Positions 1 through 9,314 are shown, counted from the stretch's first letter. The stretch: DNA of 64,000 bases from Paludibacter sp. (GCF_009712605.1 NZ_WASO01000002.1:124001-188000), one strand, 5' to 3'. Made by a program: numbers and translations. Notes: generated by a model from the letters alone, not told the origin.

Positions 1-392
1 TGATTTAACGTTAATTAAATTCAAATATATAATGTTGAATTCAGGTAGTATTTGGATGTAATTTGTAAAATATTAGATACATATGATATTTCATTCCGAC
101 TTGTTTATGGTTAAATAATGTTTTCTTAATAATTTCTTATTGGAAATTATAATTGAATTTTTATGTAGTGAATGGTACTTGCATTTTGTTTTGATGGGGA
201 TATGAAAATATGGTGGTTAATTAAATGTTATGTTGGTTTTTATCTCTAATTTTGGTGTTGAGGCTATTTATTTCTGAAATGTTATTGTAAATATTTGTTT
301 AGATTAAAAATTGTATATTTGCGGTCGCAAAATGCTCACAAGTATCCTTTGGTCTTTACTTAAAGAAAGGTTATAACACAAAAAGCTGTCAG
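1..392. other. A+T-rich non-coding leader region
   Basis: No convincing coding sequence is visible in this very A+T-rich stretch. Its right part carries the candidate promoter for the membrane AraC-type regulator that starts at 393. The left edge is cut by the window, so it may also contain the end of an upstream transcript. Confidence 0.5.
294..321 (+). promoter_or_regulatory. Candidate promoter of membrane AraC regulator
   Basis: TATATTTG at 314-321 matches the Bacteroidota -7 form TAnnTTTG. TTTG at 294-297 could be the -33 element, but the 16-nt gap is shorter than the usual 19-21. The start codon is about 70 nt downstream. Confidence 0.4.
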
Positions 393-1526
393 ATGGATAG
401 TTCTATTACTTTATATGTAAATACGACCCTGATTATAAGTTGTTTGGTGTTTGCTATCGTTTTTTTTGCCTTTCCTTTACCTCCTAATTTGAAAGGATTA
501 AAGAGTTATAAGGTTTCCCTCCGTACTTTAGGTGCCGCTTATTTTCTATTTGCCTTTTTGGTTTTAATATCAGAAGCCATTGACGAACCGGAAGTGGATT
601 TGTTATCAGTGATAAATTTGAATATCTCATCGCTGCAAGCTATTTTATTTACCATGGCATTGGTCATTTTGCTTAATCCTGCCAAAGTGACCAGAAAATA
701 TCTGCTTAAACATGTGAGCCCGATAATCGCTTTTGATCTTGTTTATACTTTGGTTGCTCTGCGTTGGGGAAATCCGGAGATTAGTAATTTAGATGCTTTA
801 GTGAAACTTAGCCTGATACCGCCAATCGTTATCAGAGAGTGTTTTTGGCTGTTTTTTGTGATTCAGCTTGGGTATTTGACAACAATATTCATTCGTGAAG
901 TGAAGAATTATGATAAGGCGTTAGATGATTATTTTTCTGATGGTTATAAGATACATATCCGGTGGGTATCTATCTGTTATTATTCGGCCTTGTCATTGGG
1001 GATATTTGGTGTGTTTATGATGTGTCTATTCTCTTTTGTGTGGGAAATTGTCTTTACGTTGTGTTGTGTTGTATATTATGTGGGATTTGGTGCCTGCTAT
1101 ATTCAATATCCCAGAACCTTTATAAAGATAGAGCCTGTCATTTCACCCGTTATTCCGATACCTGAAGTTCACCTGAAAGTCAATAATCGTTTTTCGTGGA
1201 CAGAGCTTAAGAGTAAAGTATTGAAAGAAAAATATTATACCCGTATGGGGGTAAATATTGAAGATATGGCTCAATATTTGAAGGTGGGTCGAACGACGCT
1301 GTCCGGTTTTATCAATAAAGAAGAAGGTGTTAATTTTAATTCATGGATTCGCCGGCTTCGTATCGATGAGGCTATTCGTTTGTTACAGGAAAATCCTGAA
1401 TATTCCTTGAGTCAGATATCTGAAATGGTAGGTTATAGTGAACCTTCAAATTTTAGTCGTCAATTTAAGACTGAGACCGGTATTTCTCCTTCCGAATGGT
1501 GTCAGCAAAAGCGTATTCTTGCATAA
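393..1526 (+). CDS. Membrane-anchored AraC-family transcriptional regulator
   Basis: Predicted 377-aa regulator with two parts. Residues 1 to about 240 hold several long hydrophobic stretches consistent with six or seven membrane helices. Residues about 275-377 form an AraC-type double helix-turn-helix, with the typical closing pattern of a Gly-Tyr-Ser-Glu-Pro-Ser-Asn-Phe-Ser-Arg-Gln-Phe-Lys segment followed by Gly-Ile-Ser-Pro-Ser. The layout suggests that a membrane sensor controls DNA binding without a separate kinase, but the ligand cannot be read from sequence. It stands alone on the plus strand, and the next genes are convergent, so its targets are unknown. The start is supported by the promoter match upstream. 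Family assignment for the C-terminus is firm; the sensing role is inference. Confidence 0.85.
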   Translation: MDSSITLYVNTTLIISCLVFAIVFFAFPLPPNLKGLKSYKVSLRTLGAAYFLFAFLVLISEAIDEPEVDLLSVINLNISSLQAILFTMALVILLNPAKVTRKYLLKHVSPIIAFDLVYTLVALRWGNPEISNLDALVKLSLIPPIVIRECFWLFFVIQLGYLTTIFIREVKNYDKALDDYFSDGYKIHIRWVSICYYSALSLGIFGVFMMCLFSFVWEIVFTLCCVVYYVGFGACYIQYPRTFIKIEPVISPVIPIPEVHLKVNNRFSWTELKSKVLKEKYYTRMGVNIEDMAQYLKVGRTTLSGFINKEEGVNFNSWIRRLRIDEAIRLLQENPEYSLSQISEMVGYSEPSNFSRQFKTETGISPSEWCQQKRILA

Positions 1527-1833
1527 AGAAGGTTCGGGTAATTGTGTTCTGAATTTTACCATTTGACCGTTGTTTTGTCAAATCGTACGCTATTTTGTAT
1601 GAATTGATAAGTCCGGGATCGGTAATAACCTCTAATTTTGCAACACCAAAAGCAATCATCATACATCCAATTACATTTTGGTTTTACTTTTTGATATATA
1701 ATTGCCGTGAGGCAAACGTTCATTAATATTCCAAATCTAGAGAGAAAAATAATGAGTTAATTGGAGTATGAGACAATCTTCAACTGTCAAAGTTGGAGAT
1801 TGTTTTTTTTTGAGGGGTACGGAAAGTATAGAA
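1527..1833. other. Intergenic region between convergent genes
   Basis: About 300 nt between the AraC-type regulator and pgeF. The only clear element is the terminator at 1773-1811. A short minus-strand reading frame inside it overlaps the regulator and shows no protein family character. Confidence 0.4.
1773..1811 (+). terminator. Rho-independent terminator
   Basis: A 13-bp stem (ACAATCTTCAACT at 1773-1785 against 1791-1803, one G-U pair) with a 5-nt loop is followed by a run of T to 1811. It lies about 250 nt after the regulator stop codon, so either the transcript has a long 3' end or a small RNA ends here. Confidence 0.75.
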
Positions 1834-2625
1834 TTATTTTTTTAAGCAGATGCCGCTTAACATGCGTCCTGAATGGATTCCCTGACGGCGTGCCGAAAAG
1901 AAAAGGTCAGGTTCGTTGAACGTGCAGTGAGGCGATACTTCAATATTGGATACTCCAGCCGCTTCCAGTTGTTTTTGCACTGCCAGTCGAATGTTGAATA
2001 GAAATTTATCTTCGTTCTTTTGAATGAAAAACTGATGCGTGTCGAATCCGTTGATATGAAATTGAGATTCCAGCTCGCATCCCACTTCGTAAACGGCTCC
2101 GCTGATGCAGGGTCCTATCGCTGCAATTAGATTAACCGGTTTTACTCCGAACTTTTCTTGCATAGCCTCTATCGTGCATCCGGTGATGTTATTTAATGTG
2201 CTGCGCCAGCCCGAATGGATAGCTCCAATACTTCGCGTTACAGGGTCAAATAGGAGGATAGGTACGCAATCGGCGGTTGTTGTCGTGATGCAAATGCCCG
2301 GCGTGTTGCATATAAGCGCATCAAATCCTTCTAAAGAGGCTTTTCTGTCATTTTCCTCCATTTCGAGCAATCTGTTGTCTACAACTTTGACGTTGATGCC
2401 GTGTACCTGATGCGCTCCAATTAAGCGATTCACGTGAATGCCAAGCGCATCACAAAGAATCTGTCGGTTTTGGAGGATATTTTCTCTGCTTTCATCGGAA
2501 AAGTTCCCCAAATTTAACGAGGCATATTCGCCACTGCTTACTCCACCCTGACGGGTAGAGCTAAAGTGGAGTATTTGTTCAGTAAAACAATTGAGGTTTG
2601 AATATGTAAGCAGCTTGACAGGCAT
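1834..2625 (-). CDS. pgeF: PgeF/YfiH family multicopper-like protein (peptidoglycan editing factor)
   Basis: 263 aa, the usual family length. Family signatures are plain: a Gly-Ala-His-Gln-Val-His-Gly segment near residue 65, Thr-Ala-Asp-Cys-Val-Pro near 118, Ile-His-Ser-Gly-Trp-Arg near 137 and Ala-Ile-Gly-Pro-Cys-Ile near 170, which together supply the His/Cys metal-site residues. Members have been described as polyphenol oxidase, purine nucleoside phosphorylase-like (LACC1) or a factor that prevents wrong residues in peptidoglycan; the bacterial role is not fully settled. It is the last gene of the iorA-iorB-thioesterase-pgeF set, starting 6 nt after the thioesterase stop codon, so it is probably co-transcribed with them. 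Confidence 0.9.
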   Translation of the reverse strand: MPVKLLTYSNLNCFTEQILHFSSTRQGGVSSGEYASLNLGNFSDESRENILQNRQILCDALGIHVNRLIGAHQVHGINVKVVDNRLLEMEENDRKASLEGFDALICNTPGICITTTTADCVPILLFDPVTRSIGAIHSGWRSTLNNITGCTIEAMQEKFGVKPVNLIAAIGPCISGAVYEVGCELESQFHINGFDTHQFFIQKNEDKFLFNIRLAVQKQLEAAGVSNIEVSPHCTFNEPDLFFSARRQGIHSGRMLSGICLKK

Positions 2626-2631
2626 CCAAAG

Positions 2632-3030
2632 TTAGAATTCGATGGTTTTTGGTGTGATGTAGGCAGTGCCTTTGAAGTTGGCCAATAATGTACCATTCTC
2701 GTTAAAAATGTTGATGTCGCAGGTACATAATTTATTGCTTCGCGCGATTTCTTTGGCTTCCGCGGTCAATGTGCCTTCTGTGCTTTTTGCAAAGAATGAT
2801 ATGGAGGCATTGATTGATAGCGTGATAAATCCATACGAATTGACAGCGGCAGCAAAACAGAAGTCGGCGAGGGTAAACAGTAATCCGCCGTGCACTACTC
2901 CGGCACCATTGAGGTGTCGGTTCTCTATTTTGATTGTCGCTCTGGCATGGCCGGGAGAGCACTCGACGAGCTCTATCCCGTTGCTCATAGCGAACTTGTC
3001 CGCGGTGAAATATTGTTGGTATTTATCCAT
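2632..3030 (-). CDS. PaaI-type hotdog thioesterase
   Basis: 132-aa single hotdog-fold protein. The segment Gly-Val-Val-His-Gly-Gly-Leu-Leu-Phe-Thr-Leu-Ala-Asp, near residues 43-55, is the PaaI/YdiI active-site helix, and the Asn just before it in the loop fits too. PaaI enzymes hydrolyse aryl- or phenylacetyl-CoA thioesters. Here the gene follows iorB by 15 nt and precedes pgeF by 6 nt. Indolepyruvate oxidoreductase makes aryl-acetyl-CoA, so a thioesterase beside it would release free aryl acetate and CoA. That link is inference from gene order; the fold assignment is firm. Confidence 0.88.
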   Translation of the reverse strand: MDKYQQYFTADKFAMSNGIELVECSPGHARATIKIENRHLNGAGVVHGGLLFTLADFCFAAAVNSYGFITLSINASISFFAKSTEGTLTAEAKEIARSNKLCTCDINIFNENGTLLANFKGTAYITPKTIEF

Positions 3031-3045
3031 GAAATCGTAATTTAA

Positions 3046-3615
3046 TCAGATGGCAGCAGTCCCTAAGCGGAATGCCTTAATGTTGAGTTGAACAACAGCT
3101 TCTCCTTTTGAAGAAAAATAACTTTCGATAGCTTTTTCAAGAGCCTCTTTGCTGATGCCTATATAGTTGGCTGCTGCGCCAAGCATCACCGTGTTGAATG
3201 CTTTTAGATTGCCAGCTTCGCGTGCCAGATTCTCTGCATCGACGAAAATATGCTTGCCGGTTTGGGCTATTTCATCTTTAATAGCCTGCTCGTCGGGGTA
3301 GTTATTTATGTTTTTGAATGGTTCGGTGGCGGTTACAATTATTCCATCCGGAGCAAGAAATGGTAAATAACGCAACGATTCCATCGGTTCTATCGCGAGA
3401 ATAAGGTTGGCTTTCCCTTTTGGAATGAGATCAGAATAAATAACACTGTCCGAAATGCGTAGATGCGACTCTACGGCTCCGCCACGTTGGCTCATTCCGT
3501 GTACTTCAGCCTGTTTTACTTGCAGTCCTTGTTGCATGGCAGCCAAGTCTATGATGGATGCAATGGTGAGGATTCCTTGTCCGCCCACACCGGCTATGAT
3601 AATGTTTGTTTGCAT
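3046..3615 (-). CDS. iorB: Indolepyruvate:ferredoxin oxidoreductase, beta subunit
   Basis: 189 aa. The start, with Gly-Val-Gly-Gly-Gln-Gly-Ile-Leu at residues 9-16, and the following Ser-Gln-Arg-Gly-Gly motif near 44 are typical of the gamma/beta domain of 2-oxoacid:ferredoxin oxidoreductases. With IorA it oxidatively decarboxylates aryl pyruvates made by transamination of Trp, Phe and Tyr to aryl-acetyl-CoA, reducing ferredoxin; the complex is cytosolic. The gene begins 12 nt after the iorA stop codon, so the two are translated from one message. No truncation is seen. Confidence 0.93.
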   Translation of the reverse strand: MQTNIIIAGVGGQGILTIASIIDLAAMQQGLQVKQAEVHGMSQRGGAVESHLRISDSVIYSDLIPKGKANLILAIEPMESLRYLPFLAPDGIIVTATEPFKNINNYPDEQAIKDEIAQTGKHIFVDAENLAREAGNLKAFNTVMLGAAANYIGISKEALEKAIESYFSSKGEAVVQLNIKAFRLGTAAI

Positions 3616-3627
3616 GGTCTTAATCTT

Positions 3628-5223
3628 TTACTTTTTGTTTTCCTGTCTTTTTTTGCGGCTGGCAGTTTGTACGCATTCGCGTTGTGCAATGATAACCGAA
3701 ACTCCCTTGTATTCAAGTTCTTCTTTCAGGATCATTACGTTTTCATCGTGGTTTTTCTTCAAGGGAACAAAAGTGCGAATGTGCGATTCTTCTACCCCGA
3801 TACCTTTACATATTTCTGCAAGTTTGCCAGTGCCGGCAGAATCCTGACCTCCGGTCATAGCCGTGGTGGAGTTGTCGGAAATGATGAGGGTAATGGCTGA
3901 TTTGTCATTGACAGCATCTAACAAGCCGGTAATTCCCGAGTGTGTGAATGTTGAGTCGCCGATAACGGCAACTGCCGGGTGGAGTCCGGCGTCGGCAGCG
4001 CCTTTTGCCATTGTTACCGAAGCGCCCATATCCACACAGGTGTTGATGGCATTGAATGGAGGAAGCGCTCCCAGAGTATAGCAACCTATATCGGAAAAGA
4101 CGTGTTGTTCGGGATATTCTGTAAAGATGGTGTTCAGTGCATCAAACACATCGCGGTGGCTGCATCCCTGGCACAACATAGGCGGACGTCCGGCTACGAT
4201 GGAAGGAATGGTTCTGTTTGCATCCGAGTCAACGCCCATGGCTTTTGCAACAACATCGGGAGACAACTCTCCTGTGCGAGGAAGTGCTCCGTCGAGGCGA
4301 CCACGGAATTTTTTATTGCCGAAATAACCCTTTAGGTATTCTTCATAAACAGGATATCCTTCTTCTGCAATCAGAATGTCATCGTATTGGTCGGTAAATT
4401 CTTTAATAAGCTTGTCTGGTAATGGATACTGAGATATTTTTAGCACCGGAATATTCAGGTTTTCTGCCTGTTTTACTTCCATTACGTAGTTGTAAGCAAT
4501 CCCGAAAGCAATAATAGCCTTAGACCCGTTTCCTGCAGTGGTTTTGTTCAGGGACGATTGTTCGGATAGCGACGCCAGAGTGGCTTGCTTTTCAAGTAAC
4601 TGCTGGTAGTTGTTTCTTGCGTTGGCAGGTAGTAATATCCATTTCCGTTTTTCCTTTGATGGATTTAATATGTTTTCTTCACGCGGCGGTTGTTGTTTGA
4701 CAACGGCACGGGAGTGAGAGAGGCGGGTGGTTACTCTGAATAACACCGGAAGATTTTGTTGTTCCGATAAATCGAAAGCGTAACGTATGGCGTCGTAAGT
4801 TTCTTGCTGGTTGGATGGTTCGATAACAGGCAGGAATGCGAATTTTCCATAAACGCGGGTATCCTGTTCGTTTTGAGATGAGTGCATGGAGGGGTCGTCA
4901 GCTACTACAATAACCATACCGCCGTTCACACCGGTAATGGCAGAGTTAAGAAAGGCATCGGCAGCAACATTAAGTCCGACGTGTTTCATGCATACCAGAC
5001 TTCTTTTACCCGCATATGACATGCCAAGTGCAGCTTCGTAAGCTGTTTTTTCATTTGTTGCCCACGTTGAGTGCACGCCTTTTTGACGAGCGATGGGAGA
5101 TTGTTGTATGTACTCTGTAATTTCAGTAGACGGAGTACCGGGGTATGCATAAACACCGGAAATGCCGGCGTCAATGGCAGCAAGAGCTATTGCCTCGGCT
5201 CCCAAAAGAAGTTGTGTATCCAT
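3628..5223 (-). CDS. iorA: Indolepyruvate:ferredoxin oxidoreductase, alpha subunit
   Basis: 531 aa. Order of parts: an N-terminal pyrimidine-binding domain with Gly-Ala-Glu-Ala-Ile-Ala and Tyr-Pro-Gly-Thr-Pro-Ser-Thr-Glu near residues 8-34, a central domain, then a TPP-binding domain with Leu-Cys-Gln-Gly-Cys-Ser-His-Arg near 355 and Gly-Asp-Ser-Thr-Phe with later Asn near 420-450. Archaeal IorA ends in a ferredoxin-like domain with two Cys-rich clusters. Here the protein stops after a basic tail and no CxxCxxC is visible, so electrons must leave by another route or another subunit. It is first in the operon with iorB, a thioesterase and pgeF; the phenylacetate-CoA ligase gene often found beside iorAB is absent. 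Confidence 0.93.
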   Translation of the reverse strand: MDTQLLLGAEAIALAAIDAGISGVYAYPGTPSTEITEYIQQSPIARQKGVHSTWATNEKTAYEAALGMSYAGKRSLVCMKHVGLNVAADAFLNSAITGVNGGMVIVVADDPSMHSSQNEQDTRVYGKFAFLPVIEPSNQQETYDAIRYAFDLSEQQNLPVLFRVTTRLSHSRAVVKQQPPREENILNPSKEKRKWILLPANARNNYQQLLEKQATLASLSEQSSLNKTTAGNGSKAIIAFGIAYNYVMEVKQAENLNIPVLKISQYPLPDKLIKEFTDQYDDILIAEEGYPVYEEYLKGYFGNKKFRGRLDGALPRTGELSPDVVAKAMGVDSDANRTIPSIVAGRPPMLCQGCSHRDVFDALNTIFTEYPEQHVFSDIGCYTLGALPPFNAINTCVDMGASVTMAKGAADAGLHPAVAVIGDSTFTHSGITGLLDAVNDKSAITLIISDNSTTAMTGGQDSAGTGKLAEICKGIGVEESHIRTFVPLKKNHDENVMILKEELEYKGVSVIIAQRECVQTASRKKRQENKK

Positions 5224-5726
5224 TGTATATAATAAAATAACGTTATTTGTATAATCTTGGTAGATGTAAATCTTTGAAGACTAGCGTTGTGCTCTGTTGT
5301 TTCAAGGGTTAAATATTAAGCTGCAATTTAGCCAATTTTGATGATATATAAAAGTAAAGTCAGGAAAGCTTTTGTGTAAACTGAGATCTGATTTTACACA
5401 ATACGACAGCAAAGATTTGTTCTGCTTGCCCTTAAATTCGATTTCATCTCAGAGCTTGTCATTAAATGTCGCTTTAAGCTCTTTCTTTATTTAGAAATTA
5501 TCTAAATAGCATAAAGATAGTTTGATGTGATTGCGTTTTGAAGAGCTTGGATTAATGGCCGTTCGATAAATGGGAAAGGTTATGTGCAAGAAAAACTGTT
5601 GATTGTAGTTGGTAAATTAACAATTTTAGAAATATTCGTTTATTTACAATCTTTTGTTTAACTTTGGTGCTACGGTTTTCATTGGAAAGAGAAAGTCAAT
5701 ATTTAATGGCGTTTTGACATAATACG
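5224..5726. other. Divergent intergenic region, iorA / DUF5916 gene
   Basis: About 500 nt of A+T-rich sequence. It must hold the iorA promoter, but I find no clean -7 match on the minus strand. The plus-strand promoter at 5659-5666 is the only clear element. No gene or tRNA was recognised. Confidence 0.4.
5659..5666 (+). promoter_or_regulatory. Candidate -7 promoter element of DUF5916 gene
   Basis: TAACTTTG fits TAnnTTTG, 60 nt before the ATG at 5727. A weak TTCG at 5635-5638 lies at the right distance for a -33 element. Confidence 0.45.
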
Positions 5727-8456
5727 ATGACGTTTGTTTGTAAAGCGAAGAAAGAATTGGGCGCAGACAGAGCCAATTATAGTCCTGTTTTGAGTGATTC
5801 ACTAAAAAGAAAACGGACTCTTTGGCTATTGCTGTTTGCTTTTGTTGTTTCTTTACCTCAGGTAGCCGCGCGCAACAAACCAAGCCATTCAGAGCAAGCA
5901 AAGGACTCTGTTTCAAAGCCGGTTGTAAAGCCACTGCGTGAATATACCACACACTACATTACTCACAAACCTAAAATAGACGGGCACCTCAATGATTCGT
6001 GCTGGCAAGTAGGCGAATGGGCAGGTGATTTTGTTCAATGGATTCCCAAAGAAGGCGCAAAAGCATCACAAGCTACTTATCTTAAAATTCTATACGACGA
6101 TAAGAATATTTATGTTGGGATCAGAGCCGTCGACAATGAGCCGCGCAAGATTCAGCGCAGGGCTGCACGTCGGGATATTTTGTCGGGAGATGTCACTGGT
6201 GTGAGTTTTGATAGTTATCATGACAGACGAACCGGATTTGAATTTGATGTGACCGCCGCAGGCCAAAAGTTGGATGGTATCAATACTAACCCATGGAATA
6301 CTGATTTAACATGGAATGCGGTCTGGTATGCCAAAACTGCTCTTGAAGATTCAGCCTGGACTGCCGAAATGGCTATCCCTTTTTCACAACTTCGCTATAG
6401 CCGCTCTAAAAATCAGGTTTGGGGGCTTCATTGCTGGCGATGGATTAGCCGTTTTAAAGAAGAGAGTGATTGGGAGCCGCAAACATCTACCGGTCCTGGA
6501 ATATTGTATGCCTATGGATTGTTGAAGGGGTTGGATAACCTGCCAAAGTCAAAACGTTTTGAGATGATTGCGTCTGGTCTTGGAAAAATAAAAACCTTCA
6601 AGAAAGATCCTCTGAATCCGTTTGCCAATAAGGGATATACTTTGGGAAGTAATATAGGTTTGGACGCTAAAATCGGTTTGACGAGTAATTTTACCGTAGA
6701 TATGACGCTTAATCCTGATTTTGGACAGGTGGAAGCGGATCCTTCGGAAATTAATCTGACGGCCTTCGAGACTTTTTTTACTGAAAAACGTCCGTTCTTT
6801 CTTGAAGGCAAAAATATTTTTGCTTTTGATGTGGATGATGTCAATCTGTTTTACTCGCGTCGTATCGGTCATGCACCATCGTATACTCCTGATTTGGCCG
6901 ATAATGAATACCTGAAAAAAACGGATAACGCAACAATAATAGACGCAGTCAAAGTTTCGGGTAAAACGGAAAAGGGATTAACTCTCGGTATTTTACAAAG
7001 TACCACCTCCAAAGAAGATGAACAGTTAAGCACAGCCACCGGGCAAAAATCTGTTACGGTGGAACCGTTGACAAATTATTTTCTGGCTCGTGTGCAGCAG
7101 GATTTCAAACAAGGGAATACAGTCCTTGGAGGTATTGTTACTTCCACGAATCGCTTTATACATAATGCGCAGCTCGATTTCCTGAACAGAAATGCCTATA
7201 CCGGTGGTATTGACCTGTTGCATCAGTGGAACGATAAAGAATTCTACCTTGATGCCAAGATGATTGGAAGTTATATCACCGGTAGTAAACAAGCCATGCA
7301 GGAAATGCAACAATCTTCTGCCCGTTACCTGCAGCGACCTGATATTTCCTATGCCCATTACGATAGTACACGCAACTCTCTGTCAGGGTGGGGTGGTGAT
7401 GTTAAAATCGGTAAGGGAAGCAAAGGTCTTTGGCGGTATTATACGGAACTTTCCTTCCGTTCTCCCGGTCTTGAACTGAACGATATGGGATATATGCAAA
7501 CGGCAGATATTATCAGACAGAATAATTATCTGGCATATTTTGTCAACAAACCGGTATCTATTTTCAGAACCTATACGTGTATCGCTTATCTGAATAATAA
7601 CTGGAATTACGGGTTGCAATATTTATCGTCTTCATTTACAGGTGCAGGATATGCCGAGTTTCTTAACAAGTGGAGCATAAATAACTCTCTTACTTATACG
7701 ACTGAAGCTTTGGATACACGCATTCTTAGGGGAGGCCCGGCTATGTATGTTCCGGGTAACTGGCAGGAATATTTTTATATTAAAACTGATGATTCTAAAG
7801 CCGCGTATTGCTCCCTGAATTACATTCGCAATTTCCCAAATAAGCAAGGGAAAGGCTCTCAATATTCCACAACTTTTACTGTTCAGCCGATTTCTCTGTT
7901 GAAATTCTCGCTTAATCTGAGTTATGCTTTGAATGATAATGTTTTGCAGTATGTGGGTTGTGCTTCTGACGGAGGGTGCGACAAACCTATCATGGCTACG
8001 ATTAATCAGAAAACGCTGGGGGCTACTTTTCGTGCCGATTGTAACCTGACACCGGAATTATCACTGCAATATTACGGCAGTCCTTATTCGTCTGTGGGCA
8101 AATACTCCGCATTCAAGCATATTACAGATCCGTGCAATAAATCATTCGAAAAGCGTTTTACGCTCCTGGATACTTCCAATTATAAGGACGATGCTTATCA
8201 AATAGACGAAAACGGGGATGGAAAAACCGATTATTCAGTCTCCAACCCCGATTTCAATTACTATCAATTCAGATCTAATTTTGTACTCCGTTGGGAGTAT
8301 CGAGCCGGTTCTCAGCTCTATTTTGTATGGTCTAACGAAATCACAAGCTATCAAAATCCGAGTCACGAGCCTGTAACTGCTATTTTTCGGGGACTTTCAA
8401 AAGGCACCGTTAATAATGTCTTTTTAGTGAAACTTTCCTACTGGTTTTCTCTCTGA
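5727..8456 (+). CDS. DUF5916 outer-membrane protein with CBM9-like domain
   Basis: 909 aa. Residues about 28-48 form a signal peptide ending Gln-Val-Ala-Ala-Arg. A CBM9/DOMON-like beta-sandwich follows (about 70-260; Lys-Ile-Asp-Gly-His-Leu-Asn-Asp-Ser-Cys-Trp opens it). The rest is the DUF5916 region, with the hallmark Asn-Pro-Asp-Phe-Gly-Gln-Val-Glu-Ala-Asp near 327 and Glu-Lys-Arg-Pro-Phe-Phe-Leu-Glu-Gly near 352, ending in aromatic beta strands and a terminal Phe-Ser-Leu typical of an outer-membrane barrel. Function is unknown; surface glycan or metal binding has been suggested by domain content only. The n-region before the signal is long, and a TTG at 5790 is an alternative start. Its stop codon directly abuts that of the convergent 4Fe-4S gene. 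Confidence 0.85.
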   Translation: MTFVCKAKKELGADRANYSPVLSDSLKRKRTLWLLLFAFVVSLPQVAARNKPSHSEQAKDSVSKPVVKPLREYTTHYITHKPKIDGHLNDSCWQVGEWAGDFVQWIPKEGAKASQATYLKILYDDKNIYVGIRAVDNEPRKIQRRAARRDILSGDVTGVSFDSYHDRRTGFEFDVTAAGQKLDGINTNPWNTDLTWNAVWYAKTALEDSAWTAEMAIPFSQLRYSRSKNQVWGLHCWRWISRFKEESDWEPQTSTGPGILYAYGLLKGLDNLPKSKRFEMIASGLGKIKTFKKDPLNPFANKGYTLGSNIGLDAKIGLTSNFTVDMTLNPDFGQVEADPSEINLTAFETFFTEKRPFFLEGKNIFAFDVDDVNLFYSRRIGHAPSYTPDLADNEYLKKTDNATIIDAVKVSGKTEKGLTLGILQSTTSKEDEQLSTATGQKSVTVEPLTNYFLARVQQDFKQGNTVLGGIVTSTNRFIHNAQLDFLNRNAYTGGIDLLHQWNDKEFYLDAKMIGSYITGSKQAMQEMQQSSARYLQRPDISYAHYDSTRNSLSGWGGDVKIGKGSKGLWRYYTELSFRSPGLELNDMGYMQTADIIRQNNYLAYFVNKPVSIFRTYTCIAYLNNNWNYGLQYLSSSFTGAGYAEFLNKWSINNSLTYTTEALDTRILRGGPAMYVPGNWQEYFYIKTDDSKAAYCSLNYIRNFPNKQGKGSQYSTTFTVQPISLLKFSLNLSYALNDNVLQYVGCASDGGCDKPIMATINQKTLGATFRADCNLTPELSLQYYGSPYSSVGKYSAFKHITDPCNKSFEKRFTLLDTSNYKDDAYQIDENGDGKTDYSVSNPDFNYYQFRSNFVLRWEYRAGSQLYFVWSNEITSYQNPSHEPVTAIFRGLSKGTVNNVFLVKLSYWFSL

Positions 8457-9314
8457 TCAGATCCAGCGTTCTGTTAGTTGCTCGCCCTGTACGTTGAGTA
8501 TAATTTCCTTTAACGGTACTTTTCTTTCTGCTTGTTGAAGGGCAATCTGGGCTAATTGCGTGAGACCCCCGCAACAGGGCACTTCCATGCGTACTACCGT
8601 CAGCGTGTTGATGTTCGATTCGTTGATCATGGCCGTCAGTTTGGCAATATACGAATCTTTGCCATCGTCCAGTTTCGGACAGGCAATAGCTAAAACCTTA
8701 TTTTTGAGGTATGCCGAATGGAAATTACCGGCAGCAAAAGCGGCACAGTCGGCAGCCAGCAGCACATCTGCTCCCTGGAAATAACCGGCATGCGGATTGA
8801 GCAAGTGGAGTTGTACCGGCCATTGACGAAGTTGCGATGCAGTGTCTCCCTGTATTGTTTTTGTTTCTGTTCCGGCAAATGCAAAGCTCTTCGAACCCGG
8901 ACAGCCCTGATGATGACCGTGTGCCTGCATCATAGCGGCAGTCGGCTTGTTGCGGATTGAACTCAGGTCAACCGGAATGTTGTGTTCCTGAAGATATTTA
9001 ACACCCTCTTGCAGATAGCCCGTTTCGCCGTGTTCTTTGAGATGACGGAGGTGTGCCAGAATCGTTTTCTCACCTTTGGTAGCAATGCGTTCCATTACAG
9101 CTGTTTCGCTGTAGGGCTCGGCTTCGCGCTCTTCCAGTTCGATGGCTTCCACCGGGCATTCGCCGATACAGGCACCAAGTCCATCGCAAAAGAGTTCGCT
9201 TACCATGCGGGCTTTTCCGTCTATCAGTTGCAACGCACCTTCGTGGCAACCAGTGACGCATTGTCCGCAACCGTTGCACTTTTCTTCGTCTATCTTGATA
9301 ATTGTCCGTTTCAT
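8457..9314 (-). CDS. 4Fe-4S dicluster protein (ATP-binding-type iron-sulfur protein)
   Basis: 285 aa. Residues 8-60 hold two ferredoxin clusters: Cys-Asn-Gly-Cys-Gly-Gln-Cys-Val-Thr-Gly-Cys and Cys-Asp-Gly-Leu-Gly-Ala-Cys-Ile-Gly-Glu-Cys-Pro, the second with one extra residue in its first spacing. The C-terminal half has Ala-Cys-Pro-Lys-Leu-Asp-Asp near 205 and Val-Pro-Cys-Cys-Gly-Gly near 250, Cys motifs found in anaerobe electron-transfer proteins of this type. Such proteins often sit beside hybrid-cluster protein genes under nitrosative stress, but none is present here. It is divergent from an AraC regulator gene starting at 9452, which may control it. The reaction is unknown. Confidence 0.8.
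   Translation of the reverse strand: MKRTIIKIDEEKCNGCGQCVTGCHEGALQLIDGKARMVSELFCDGLGACIGECPVEAIELEEREAEPYSETAVMERIATKGEKTILAHLRHLKEHGETGYLQEGVKYLQEHNIPVDLSSIRNKPTAAMMQAHGHHQGCPGSKSFAFAGTETKTIQGDTASQLRQWPVQLHLLNPHAGYFQGADVLLAADCAAFAAGNFHSAYLKNKVLAIACPKLDDGKDSYIAKLTAMINESNINTLTVVRMEVPCCGGLTQLAQIALQQAERKVPLKEIILNVQGEQLTERWI

Noticed and set aside
1465-1662. Minus-strand frame of 65 codons
   Set aside because: It overlaps the end of the AraC regulator and reads like translated non-coding sequence.
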